A stretch of DNA of 13,028 bases from AWTP1-18 sp036518635 (GTDB lineage Bacteria; Pseudomonadota; Gammaproteobacteria; Burkholderiales; Rhodocyclaceae): contig DATDMT010000063.1 of the NCBI GenBank assembly GCA_036518635.1, positions 1 through 13,028 on the forward strand, written 5' to 3'. The position numbers were made by a program, and so were the translations under genes. The stretch's first letter is position 1. Each line of letters starts with the position of its first letter. The notes under the pieces are model-generated. The model had not been told where the DNA came from. It did not search any database and was given only the letters and a program-made list of their open reading frames with translations. Below are positions 7,430 to 13,028 of this stretch, in pieces.

Positions 7430-8005
7430 ATGTTGCGCGTACTCGTAATCGATGAACTGGAAAGCCGGGCAGCGGAAATCTGCGCCGGCCTGGCCCTGGC
7501 CGGCCATCAGGTGGCGGCCCTGCTGCCTTCCTGCCTCGATCTCTCCAGCAAGGTGGAGGAGATCAAACCCGACATCATCCTGATCCAGACCGACGATCCC
7601 TCGCGGGATACCCTGGAGCATCTGGCGGTGGTCAACGACGAATTGCCGCGGCCGGTGGTGGTCTTTGCCCGCAAGCACAGCAGCGCGGCGATCCGCAAGG
7701 CGGTCAAGGCCGGGGTATCGGCCTACGTGGTGGATGGTCTTTCCGCCGACCGTCTGCAGCCGGTGATCGAGGTGGCCATCGCCACCTTTGAGGAACACCA
7801 GGCGCTGAAGAAGGAGCTCGACGAGACCACCAAGAAACTGGCCGATCGCAAGATCATCGACAAGGCCAAGGGCATCCTGATGAAGGCCCGCAACATGGAC
7901 GAGGACGCCGCCTACAAGGCCCTGCGCAAGCTGGCCATGGACCGCGGCCAGTCGCTGCGCCAGGTGGCCGAGAACGTCATCGAGATGGCCAATCTGCTGA
8001 CCTGA
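7430..8005 (+). CDS. nasT: NasT-type ANTAR antiterminator with a degenerate receiver
   Basis: A 191-residue protein: receiver-like domain (1-118), helical linker (about 118-138) and C-terminal ANTAR RNA-binding domain (about 138-190; KIIDKAKGILM at 141-151, then AYKALRKLAMDRGQSL). The NasT subfamily is recognised by the block SPSRD-like DDPSRD (55-60), RPVVVF (74-79) and KAGVSAYVVDG (93-103). NasT proteins bind twin hairpins in leader RNAs of nitrate/nitrite assimilation genes and prevent termination; in known systems the nitrate sensor NasS holds NasT inactive. Here the residue aligned with the phosphoacceptor Asp is Gln53 (PDIILIQ), so phosphorylation control is improbable. A matching target RNA lies at 10871-10971. 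No nasS is next to it, unlike most nasST pairs. Start ATG 7430 gives the normal MLRVLVI N-terminus; the Shine-Dalgarno is weak. It ends 16 bp from the convergent cyclase gene, with no terminator visible between. Confidence 0.9.
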   Translation: MLRVLVIDELESRAAEICAGLALAGHQVAALLPSCLDLSSKVEEIKPDIILIQTDDPSRDTLEHLAVVNDELPRPVVVFARKHSSAAIRKAVKAGVSAYVVDGLSADRLQPVIEVAIATFEEHQALKKELDETTKKLADRKIIDKAKGILMKARNMDEDAAYKALRKLAMDRGQSLRQVAENVIEMANLLT

Positions 8006-8021
8006 GCGGTCGGCGCCCTTG

Positions 8022-10592
8022 CTACATGCCGCGCCAAGTCGCGCGGCCCGCTTCCTTGGCTTCGTACATCGCCCGGTCGGCGCGCTCGATCAGGTCGCGG
8101 GCGTTGTCCGCATCCCGCGGGAAGAAGGCGATGCCGACGCTGACCGAAATCTCCACCTGGCGCCCGGCCACGGTGAAGGGAGCGGACAGGCTAGCGACGA
8201 TCTTCTCCGCCGCCCTTTCCGCCGCTTCCGGCCCGGCGATGTCGGGCAGCACGGCGACGAACTCGTCGCCGCCGAGGCGGGCGATGGTGTCCTCCTGGCG
8301 CAGCATGCTGCGCAGGCGCTGCGCCACCTGGCGCAACAACTCGTCGCCGACGGCGTGGCCGTAGAGGTCGTTCACCGGCTTGAACTTGTCCAGGTCGAGG
8401 AACAGCAAGGCGGTCAGGCTGTCCTTGCGCCGTGCCTGGGCGATCGCCTGGGCCACCCGGTCCTCCAGCAGCGGGCGGCTGGGCAGGCCGGTCAGGGCGT
8501 CGAAATTGGCCTGGCGCCAGATGCGTGCCTCGGATTGCTTGCGCTCGGTGATGTCGCTGAACAGGGCGACGATCTGCGCCGGCCTGCCGTCCGGCCCGAT
8601 CCGCGCGGTGAGAGTCAGGTCCTCGGTGAACTGGCTGCCGTCGCGGCGCCGGCTCTGCACCTCGCCGCGCCAATGGTTGCCGCCGGCGAGCGTGCTGCGC
8701 GCTTCCTGGATCGTCTGCTGGTCGATGCCGGACCACACATCCGCGGGCCGGCGGCCGACCGCGTCGGTGCTGCTGAAGCCGGTGATGGCGCTGAAGGCCG
8801 GGTTCACCTTGAGCACCCGGCCGTCGCCGTCGAGCACTACGATGGCTTCGGCGGACAGGTCGAACACCATCTGCGCCATATGCAGCCCTTCCTCGGCACG
8901 GCGCAGGGCGCTGACGTCCGACAGCGAGATCACCGCCCCGTTGATCGTGCCTTCGGTGGAGAACAGGGGTTGGGCGCTGACGTTGAACCAGCCGCTGCGG
9001 CCCTCGTGGTTGCTGATGTAGAAGGTCTCGTGATCGGTGACCTCGCCGCGGATGGCGCGCATCGAGGGAAATTCCGCAGGCGCCAGGCGATGGCCGTTGG
9101 CGTCGCTGGCGCTGACCTCCTTGCGGTTGTAGATGCCGGGGCGCACGCCGAGGATTTCGCCGGCGACGTGGTTGGTCATCACCGGCAGCCCCTGGGTGTC
9201 CACCACGAACACGCCTTCGGCCATGGCTTCCAGCACCATCCGATGGCGATGCTCGCTCTCCGCCAGGCGCTGGTCGAGCAGGTAGCGTTCGGTGATGTCG
9301 TGCACGATCAGGTAGGACAGCGCCTTGCCGTCCAACTCCACCGGGCCGACATGGATTTCCACCTGGCGCAATTCACCGTTCGCCAGGCGATGGGGCTGCA
9401 GCCAGTGGCGGCGATTGCTGCGTAGGGCCGATGCCTCCTCGGCCAGGAGCCGTTCCGCCGGCAGGGCACAGAGATCCTGCAGGTGCAGCTTGGTCAGGGC
9501 TGCCAGATCCCAGCCGTAGAAATCCAAGGCCGCCGAATTGGCGTCGACGATGCGGCCGTCGCTCGGGTCCACCAGCAGCTTCACCGCACTGTTGTTCTCG
9601 AACAGCGCCCGGTAACGGCGTTCCCGTTCCTGCAACTGCTTGTGTTGCAGGCCGGTGCGCAGCAACAGCAGGGCGACGATGACCGCCAGCACCGAGATCA
9701 AGCCCATACCGATGCCGTTGCGCAGGCGGCTTTGTTGCAGTTCGCTTTCCAGGGGGGCGAGGATCGCCTCGTGGTTGATGCCGACGTTGACGATCAAGGG
9801 CAGATCGTCGAGGCGATGCCAGGCGTACATCCGCAGTACGCCGTCGGCGACGCCGCGGATTTGCTGCACGCCGCGGGGCGGCGCGTCGTCCTGGAGGAAA
9901 GGCCGGTCGCTCGGGACGGCCTTGCCCAGTACCCGCTGGATATCTCGGTTGCGCGCCAGATAGGTGCCGTCGGCGAGCAGCCAGGTGATGATGTCTTCGC
10001 TGTCGCGGGTGAGGTCGCCGAGCGTATTCGACAGCACCTCCGGCGAGATCGAGATCACCGCCACCCCGGCGAACGCCCCGGCCCGATACAGGGCGCGCGA
10101 GAACTGGATCGACCAGCGGCCTGAAACCCGCCCCTGCAGGGGCTTGCTGATGTACAGGCGGTCTACGCCGCCGGCGCGATGAACCTTGAAGTGCTCGCGG
10201 TCGCCGAGAAACACCTTGCCGTTGAAGCTGCTGCTCGACCAGGCCAGGTAGCCCGTGGCGTCGATCAGGGCGATCTGTACCACGTAGCCGGCGGGCAGCG
10301 CCGCCCTGGCCGCCTCGGCGGCCAGGGCGAGGCCTGCGGCATCCGTGGCGGAGGAGTGGTGATCGCGCAGATGACGCAGCGCCAGGTCTACGCTGCCGAC
10401 CGTGGCCCGCGCCTGCCAGGCCACCGCGTCGGCCAGTTGCTGGGCGCGCAGGCCGATCTGGTTGCTCGTCTCGGTGCGTACGCGGACCTGGCTGTCGAGC
10501 AACTGCGTCCAGTAGAGGCCATCCATCAGCAGGGTGACCAGCAGCACCACGGCGGCCATGCCATGTAGTCGGGTGAGAGTGACTTTTCCCAT
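8022..10592 (-). CDS. Membrane-bound diguanylate cyclase: Cache - PAS - PAS - PAS - GGDEF
   Basis: With ATG at 10592 the protein has 856 residues: TM1 (about 11-30), a periplasmic double-Cache-like sensor (about 33-290, with GDREHFKVHR and the GRWSIQFSR strand typical of the family), TM2 (about 292-313), three PAS domains (about 322-437, 446-560 and 571-682; the first and third end in DITER), and GGDEF (about 692-850). The cyclase looks active: substrate-side FLDLDKFK...ND (731-742), signature GGDEF at 774-778, and an RxxD inhibitory site (RQED, 765-768) five residues before it. No EAL domain follows, so it should make cyclic di-GMP in response to an extracytoplasmic ligand and cytoplasmic cues. 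The frame extends upstream to GTG 10667, but ATG 10592 puts TM1 at the N-terminus and has GAAG six bases ahead. It is divergent from nrtA and convergent with nasT. The ligand is unknown. Confidence 0.88.
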   Translation of the reverse strand: MGKVTLTRLHGMAAVVLLVTLLMDGLYWTQLLDSQVRVRTETSNQIGLRAQQLADAVAWQARATVGSVDLALRHLRDHHSSATDAAGLALAAEAARAALPAGYVVQIALIDATGYLAWSSSSFNGKVFLGDREHFKVHRAGGVDRLYISKPLQGRVSGRWSIQFSRALYRAGAFAGVAVISISPEVLSNTLGDLTRDSEDIITWLLADGTYLARNRDIQRVLGKAVPSDRPFLQDDAPPRGVQQIRGVADGVLRMYAWHRLDDLPLIVNVGINHEAILAPLESELQQSRLRNGIGMGLISVLAVIVALLLLRTGLQHKQLQERERRYRALFENNSAVKLLVDPSDGRIVDANSAALDFYGWDLAALTKLHLQDLCALPAERLLAEEASALRSNRRHWLQPHRLANGELRQVEIHVGPVELDGKALSYLIVHDITERYLLDQRLAESEHRHRMVLEAMAEGVFVVDTQGLPVMTNHVAGEILGVRPGIYNRKEVSASDANGHRLAPAEFPSMRAIRGEVTDHETFYISNHEGRSGWFNVSAQPLFSTEGTINGAVISLSDVSALRRAEEGLHMAQMVFDLSAEAIVVLDGDGRVLKVNPAFSAITGFSSTDAVGRRPADVWSGIDQQTIQEARSTLAGGNHWRGEVQSRRRDGSQFTEDLTLTARIGPDGRPAQIVALFSDITERKQSEARIWRQANFDALTGLPSRPLLEDRVAQAIAQARRKDSLTALLFLDLDKFKPVNDLYGHAVGDELLRQVAQRLRSMLRQEDTIARLGGDEFVAVLPDIAGPEAAERAAEKIVASLSAPFTVAGRQVEISVSVGIAFFPRDADNARDLIERADRAMYEAKEAGRATWRGM

Positions 10593-10675
10593 GGATCGCT
10601 TCAGGCAAATCTCCACGCTATTACTTTGTCCATAAGTAGCAGTTTCTCCGTGCAGCGTAAATGTCACAAGTCAAA

Positions 10676-10707
10676 GGTCCTGCGGATGCTGGGTGCTCCG
10701 CAGGGCC
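10676..10707. repeat. Inverted repeat, 11-bp arms, in the nrtA/cyclase intergenic region
   Basis: GGTCCTGCGGA (10676-10686) and TCCGCAGGGCC (10697-10707) pair over 11 positions with one G-T, leaving a 10-nt loop. No T run follows on either strand, so it is not an intrinsic terminator. It lies 84 bp upstream of the cyclase ATG and just ahead of the NtrC-like sites. It may be an operator for the divergent gene or a chance GC palindrome. Confidence 0.45.
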
Positions 10708-10713
10708 CAAAGC

Positions 10714-10730
10714 GGCGCGCTCTTGGTGCG
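10714..10730 (+). promoter_or_regulatory. NtrC-like binding site, distal
   Basis: GGCGCGCTCTTGGTGCG matches the NtrC consensus TGCACCAAAATGGTGCA at the right half (TGGTGC) and at G2, C3 and C5 of the left half. Its centre is about 144 bp before the predicted sigma-54 start and 30 bp from the next site, close to the layout of the two E. coli glnA enhancer sites (about -140 and -108). Alone it would be weak; the pairing raises confidence. Confidence 0.55.
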
Positions 10731-10743
10731 CCTGCCTGGCTGC

Positions 10744-10760
10744 TGCACTGCATCAGTGCG
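10744..10760 (+). promoter_or_regulatory. NtrC-like binding site, proximal
   Basis: TGCACTGCATCAGTGCG contains the half sites TGCAC and GTGC at the exact NtrC spacing and is a near-perfect palindrome (GCACTG-CAT-CAGTGC). Its centre is about 114 bp before the predicted transcription start, a normal enhancer position for NtrC at a sigma-54 promoter. Confidence 0.62.
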
Positions 10761-10796
10761 CCCTTTCGGTGCCTGTAACGAATCCGACAAATATGG

Positions 10797-10823
10797 CGAA
10801 ATCCTTGTGCCGCAAGGGTTTCG
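10797..10823. repeat. Inverted repeat, 11-bp arms, between enhancer sites and promoter
   Basis: CGAAATCCTTG (10797-10807) and CAAGGGTTTCG (10813-10823) pair along 11 positions with one G-T and a 5-nt gap (TGCCG). It lies at about -69 to -43 relative to the predicted start, where IHF or an accessory regulator often acts at sigma-54 promoters. No T run follows, so it is not a terminator. No known operator consensus was recognised. Confidence 0.5.
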
Positions 10824-10839
10824 GCGATGTCGTTGGGGC

Positions 10840-10855
10840 TGGCACAGCGGTTGCT
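10840..10855 (+). promoter_or_regulatory. Sigma-54 (RpoN) -24/-12 promoter for nrtA
   Basis: TGGCAC-N5-TTGCT matches the sigma-54 core exactly: GG at 10841-10842 (-24) and GC at 10853-10854 (-12) with correct spacing, preceded by C as in YTGGCAC. The predicted transcription start is near 10866, immediately before the first ANTAR hairpin, giving a leader of about 116 nt to the nrtA ATG. Two NtrC-like sites lie upstream at the expected distance. The -12 element also overlaps a small palindrome, GCTAATTAGC (10853-10862). Confidence 0.85.
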
Positions 10856-10870
10856 AATTAGCCTGTACGC

Positions 10871-10888
10871 AAGATCAAAGGCGGTCTT
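10871..10888 (+). ncRNA. ANTAR target hairpin P1 in the nrtA leader
   Basis: The RNA folds as stem AAGATC (10871-10876), hexaloop AAAGGC (10877-10882), stem GGTCTT (10883-10888), with six pairs including one G-U. The lower stem can extend through CGC 10868-10870 with GCG 10890-10892 across a bulged A. The loop has A at position 1 and G at position 4, the signature ANTAR proteins read. It begins only a few bases after the predicted start of transcription. Confidence 0.8.
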
Positions 10889-10902
10889 AGCGCAGCTTGT
10901 TC

Positions 10903-10918
10903 AGGACAACGGCGTCCT
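10903..10918 (+). ncRNA. ANTAR target hairpin P2 (antiterminator) in the nrtA leader
   Basis: Stem AGGAC (10903-10907), hexaloop AACGGC (10908-10913) and stem GTCCT (10914-10918); the loop again has A1 and G4. It lies 14 nt after P1. Its loop and 3' arm (10909-10916) are also the left arm of the downstream terminator, so P2 and the terminator cannot form together. That is the expected antitermination switch: NasT bound to P1-P2 would stabilise P2 and let transcription continue into nrtA. Confidence 0.82.
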
Positions 10919-10971
10919 TTCACCTACGGGCACTTTTGTCTCGGGGTTGGAAGTGACGCCGTCTTTTTTTT
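10909..10971 (+). terminator. Conditional intrinsic terminator in the nrtA leader
   Basis: ACGGCGTC (10909-10916) is perfectly complementary to GACGCCGT (10955-10962). After one mismatch the stem can add TTTC 10918-10921 with GAAG 10950-10953, leaving a loop of about 28 nt. C and eight T (10964-10971) follow directly. The T run abuts the GGAG ribosome-binding site of nrtA (10972-10975), so termination would occur before any coding sequence. Confidence 0.82.
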
Positions 10972-10981
10972 GGAGCGTGAG

Positions 10982-12250
10982 ATGAGCAATGATGTTCAAA
11001 ACGATGAAGGACTCTCCCGTCGCGATTTTCTGCGCAGTGCTGCGGGCCTCGGGCTGGGAGCAGGTTTGATGGCCATGGTTCCTCCCGGTGTGCGTTCCGG
11101 CGCGTGGGCCGCGGGCTCCGACGCTCCGGAAAAAAAGGAAGTGCGGATCGGGTTCATTCCCCTGACCGACTGTTCCTCCGTGGTCATGGCCGCCGTGCAG
11201 AAGTTCGACGAAAAGTACGGCATCAAGATCATCCCCTCCAAGGAAGCCTCCTGGGCCAGCGTGCGCGATAAGCTGGTGAACGGTGAGCTGGACGCCGCCC
11301 ATGTGCTCTACGGCCTGGTGTACGGCGTGCAACTGGGCATCGGTGGGCCGAAGAAAGACATGGCCGTGCTGATGAGCCTGAACAACAACGGCCAGGCCAT
11401 CACCCTCTCCAACCAGCTCAAGGACAAGGGCGCGGTAGACGGCCCGTCGCTCGCCAAGCTGGTCGCCAAGAAGGAGAAGGAATACACCTTCGCCCAGACC
11501 TTCCCCACCGGCACCCACGCCATGTGGCTCTACTACTGGCTGGCGGCCCAGGGCATCGACCCCTTCAAGGACGTCAAGAACATCACCGTGCCGCCTCCGC
11601 AGATGGTCGCCAACATGCGTGTCGGCAATATGGACGGCTTCTGCGTCGGCGAGCCCTGGAACAACCGCGCCATCATCGACAAGATCGGCTTCACCGCGGT
11701 GACCACCCAAGACATCTGGACCGATCACCCGGAAAAGGTGCTCGGCACCTCGGCCGAATGGGTGGCGAAGTACCCCAACACCGCCCGCGCGATGACCGCC
11801 GCGGTGCTGGAAGCCGGCAAATGGATCGACGGCTCCCTGGCCAATCGCCGCGTCACCGCCGAAACCGTGGCGCAGAAGTCCTACATCAACACCGACATGG
11901 ACGTGATCCTGGAACGGATGTTGGGTCGCTACAGCAACGGCCTCGGCAAGAGCTGGGACGACAAGAATTGCATGCACTTCTTCAACGACGGCGCGGTGAA
12001 CTTCCCCTACCTGTCGGATGGCATGTGGTTCATGACCCAGCACAAGCGCTGGGGCCTGATCAAGGACGACCCGGACTATCTGGCCGTGGCCAAGAAGGTG
12101 AACCGTATCGACGTCTACAAGCAGGCCGCCAGCGCCGCCGGCGTGGCCCTGCCGAAGAGCGAGATGCGCAGCCACAAGCTGATCGACGGCGTGGTCTGGG
12201 ATGGCAAGGATCCGAAGAAGTACGCCGCCTCTTTCAAGATTCATGCTTGA
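10982..12250 (+). CDS. nrtA: Nitrate ABC transporter substrate-binding protein, Tat-exported (NrtA/NasF family)
   Basis: A 422-residue periplasmic solute-binding protein of the NrtA/CmpA family, expected to capture nitrate (and perhaps nitrite) for an assimilation ABC importer. It begins with a twin-arginine signal: SRRDFL (12-17), hydrophobic stretch AGLGLGAGLMAM (21-32), and likely cleavage near AWAAG (41-45). The mature part shows family blocks IGFIPLTDC (56-64), LDAAHVLYGL, FPTGTHAMWLYYWL, CVGEPWNNRAI and SDGMWFMTQHKRWGL. ATG 10982 is chosen because GGAG at 10972-10975 lies six bases ahead; an in-frame TTG at 10970 is part of the terminator T run and is rejected. Expression should depend on the sigma-54 promoter and NasT-controlled leader upstream. 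nrtB follows after 85 bp. CmpA (bicarbonate) is the main alternative; the NasT-type leader argues for nitrate. Confidence 0.9.
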   Translation: MSNDVQNDEGLSRRDFLRSAAGLGLGAGLMAMVPPGVRSGAWAAGSDAPEKKEVRIGFIPLTDCSSVVMAAVQKFDEKYGIKIIPSKEASWASVRDKLVNGELDAAHVLYGLVYGVQLGIGGPKKDMAVLMSLNNNGQAITLSNQLKDKGAVDGPSLAKLVAKKEKEYTFAQTFPTGTHAMWLYYWLAAQGIDPFKDVKNITVPPPQMVANMRVGNMDGFCVGEPWNNRAIIDKIGFTAVTTQDIWTDHPEKVLGTSAEWVAKYPNTARAMTAAVLEAGKWIDGSLANRRVTAETVAQKSYINTDMDVILERMLGRYSNGLGKSWDDKNCMHFFNDGAVNFPYLSDGMWFMTQHKRWGLIKDDPDYLAVAKKVNRIDVYKQAASAAGVALPKSEMRSHKLIDGVVWDGKDPKKYAASFKIHA

Positions 12251-12275
12251 GCTGAGCGGACAAACCCTGCAACTT

Positions 12276-12299
12276 CGGGCCGGCAATGGCGCCGGCCCG
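12276..12299 (+). other. Intercistronic GC-rich hairpin between nrtA and nrtB
   Basis: Arms CGGGCCGGC (12276-12284) and GCCGGCCCG (12291-12299) pair perfectly over nine positions around the six-base loop AATGGC. No T run follows, so it is probably an mRNA-stabilising or processing hairpin that raises the binding protein above the permease, as is common after binding-protein genes. Its loop also has A1 and G4, so NasT binding cannot be excluded. Confidence 0.6.
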
Positions 12300-12302
12300 C
12301 AA

Positions 12303-12317
12303 CTGCCCCGTTGGCAG
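12303..12317 (+). other. Small hairpin just upstream of the nrtB ribosome-binding site
   Basis: CTGCC (12303-12307) and GGCAG (12313-12317) pair over five positions around CCGTT, ending five bases before AAGGAG (12323-12328). It may tune access to the nrtB ribosome-binding site; it may equally be incidental. Confidence 0.3.
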
Positions 12318-12335
12318 AGTGAAAGGAGAAATACC

Positions 12336-13028
12336 ATGAGCGTTGTTGCCCTGAGACCCGTCGAAGCCGCCCCGGCGGACATCGAACCCGAGCCTGCTGC
12401 CGTGAAGCCCGCCGCCCCCGCCGAGCCCGCGCCGCAAGCCGCGGCCCTCTCCGCCGTGCCCGCCGCCACCCGCCTGCGCGAGGCCTTCCTGCGCTATGTC
12501 CCACCGTTGCTGGGCATCGCCTTGCTGGTCGCGATCTGGGGCCTGGCCACGATCAAGGGCGACGGCCCGATCCCCGGCCCCGGCGCTGTGTGGACCGAAA
12601 CCGTGCGCCTGTTTTCCGACCCCTTCTACAGCAACGGCCCCAACGATCAAGGCATCGGCTGGAACGTGCTGTCCTCCCTGAAGCGCGTCGCCACCGGCTT
12701 CGGCTTCGCCGCCGTGGTCGGCATCCCGCTCGGCTTCATGCTCGGCCGCTTCGGCTTCATGAGCCGGATGTTCGATCCGTTGATCTCCCTGCTGCGCCCG
12801 GTGTCGCCACTGGCCTGGCTGCCGATCGGTCTCTTGGTGTTCAAGAAGGCCGATCCGGCCGCCACCTGGACCATCTTCATCTGTTCCATCTGGCCGATGA
12901 TCCTCAACACCGCCGAGGGCGTGCGCCGCGTGCCCCAGGACTACCTGAACGTGGCCCGGGTGCTGAACCTGTCGGAAACCAAGATCGCCACCAAGATCCT
13001 GCTGCCCGCCGTGCTGCCCTACATGCTG
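12336..13028 (+). CDS. nrtB: Nitrate ABC transporter permease (NrtB family), N-terminal part
   Basis: An open frame of 231 codons runs off the window end. ATG 12336 has AAGGAG (12323-12328) seven bases ahead. Residues 1-48 are an Ala/Pro/Glu-rich, probably disordered cytoplasmic tail, longer than usual. A first membrane segment follows (about 58-74, LLGIALLVAIWGLA), then PIPGPGAVWTETVRLF and further membrane segments typical of the SsuC/TauC/NrtB permeases. Near the end, EGVRRVPQDYLNVARVLNLS followed by KILLPAVLPYM forms the coupling-loop (EAA-like) region contacting the ATPase; 'GVRrvP.dYlnVArvL.ls' is characteristic of nitrate permeases. It works with NrtA and presumably an ATPase (NrtC/NrtD) encoded beyond the window. 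The length seen is about three quarters of a normal NrtB. Confidence 0.88.
   Translation, partial: MSVVALRPVEAAPADIEPEPAAVKPAAPAEPAPQAAALSAVPAATRLREAFLRYVPPLLGIALLVAIWGLATIKGDGPIPGPGAVWTETVRLFSDPFYSNGPNDQGIGWNVLSSLKRVATGFGFAAVVGIPLGFMLGRFGFMSRMFDPLISLLRPVSPLAWLPIGLLVFKKADPAATWTIFICSIWPMILNTAEGVRRVPQDYLNVARVLNLSETKIATKILLPAVLPYML

Noticed and set aside
5789..7798. 669-codon open frame on the - strand
   Set aside because: It lies antisense to the receiver-PAS-phosphatase and nasT, is rich in His, Gly, Gln and Asp with no recognisable domain, and follows from high GC at third codon positions.
8019..9425. 468-codon open frame on the + strand
   Set aside because: Opposite to the GGDEF/PAS coding sequence, which has full domain evidence on the - strand.
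10593..10667. GTG 10667 as the start of the diguanylate cyclase
   Set aside because: It adds 25 residues before the first membrane segment with no ribosome-binding site; ATG 10592 gives the usual N-terminus. It cannot be fully excluded.
10744..10760. The GCACTG-CAT-CAGTGC palindrome as another ANTAR hairpin
   Set aside because: It has a three-base loop and lies about 110 bp upstream of the predicted transcription start, so it should be a DNA site rather than part of the leader RNA.
10661..10861. 66-codon open frame in the cyclase/nrtA intergenic region
   Set aside because: It overlaps inverted repeats, NtrC-like sites and the sigma-54 promoter, has no ribosome-binding site, and its translation resembles nothing known.
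10970..10981. TTG 10970 as the start of nrtA
   Set aside because: This codon is inside the terminator T run and the GGAG ribosome-binding site; ATG 10982 has correct spacing.
12276..12299. The nrtA-nrtB hairpin as an intrinsic terminator
   Set aside because: No T run follows, and nrtB with its own strong ribosome-binding site continues directly.
10901..12469. 522-codon open frame on the - strand
   Set aside because: Antisense to nrtA and the leader region; its translation is Gly/His/Val-rich without any motif.

Overview
The window looks like chromosomal DNA of a GC-rich Gram-negative proteobacterium. The long, G/C-ending, gap-poor genes, the sulfide:quinone oxidoreductase, the RND efflux genes, the NasT/NrtAB nitrate-assimilation set and the PAS/GGDEF signalling proteins suggest a betaproteobacterium such as a Rhodocyclales-type sulfur- or nitrate-metabolising organism. 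That placement is an inference from gene style; no marker gene is present.

Region 1 (1-5049, + strand) is one operon-like run: the C-terminal end of an RND periplasmic adaptor, a sulfide:quinone oxidoreductase (sqr) with all three expected cysteines, a full-length RND inner-membrane pump, and a 69-residue DUF2892/YgaP-like membrane protein coupled to the pump by an ATGA overlap. A sulfide-oxidising flavoprotein lies between the two halves of an efflux pump, which suggests coupled sulfide oxidation and export of a sulfur product or toxic compound.

Region 2 (5121-8005, + strand) is a signalling cluster: an RsbW-like HATPase (possible anti-sigma kinase), a receiver-PAS-PP2C/SpoIIE phosphatase, and a NasT-type ANTAR RNA-binding antiterminator. 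The NasT receiver has Gln where the phosphoacceptor Asp should be. Neither a STAS anti-anti-sigma protein nor the usual NasS nitrate sensor is in the window.

Region 3 (8022-10592, - strand) is a membrane-bound Cache-PAS-PAS-PAS-GGDEF diguanylate cyclase, convergent with nasT and divergent from nrtA.

Region 4 (10593-10981) is a dense control region. It holds two NtrC-like sites 30 bp apart, a -24/-12 sigma-54 promoter with exact core spacing, then a roughly 116-nt leader with two hairpins. Both hairpins carry the hexaloop A1-N-N-G4-N-N recognised by ANTAR proteins, and the second is mutually exclusive with an intrinsic terminator ending in eight T. This is the most informative part of the window: it links nasT, encoded 3 kb away, to the nitrate transporter and shows nitrogen-limitation control (NtrC/sigma-54) followed by nitrate-responsive antitermination (NasT).

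Region 5 (10982-13028, + strand) holds nrtA (Tat-exported nitrate-binding protein) and the start of nrtB (permease), separated by a strong GC hairpin. The transporter operon continues past the window end. No tRNA, rRNA, CRISPR array, insertion sequence or phage feature was seen.
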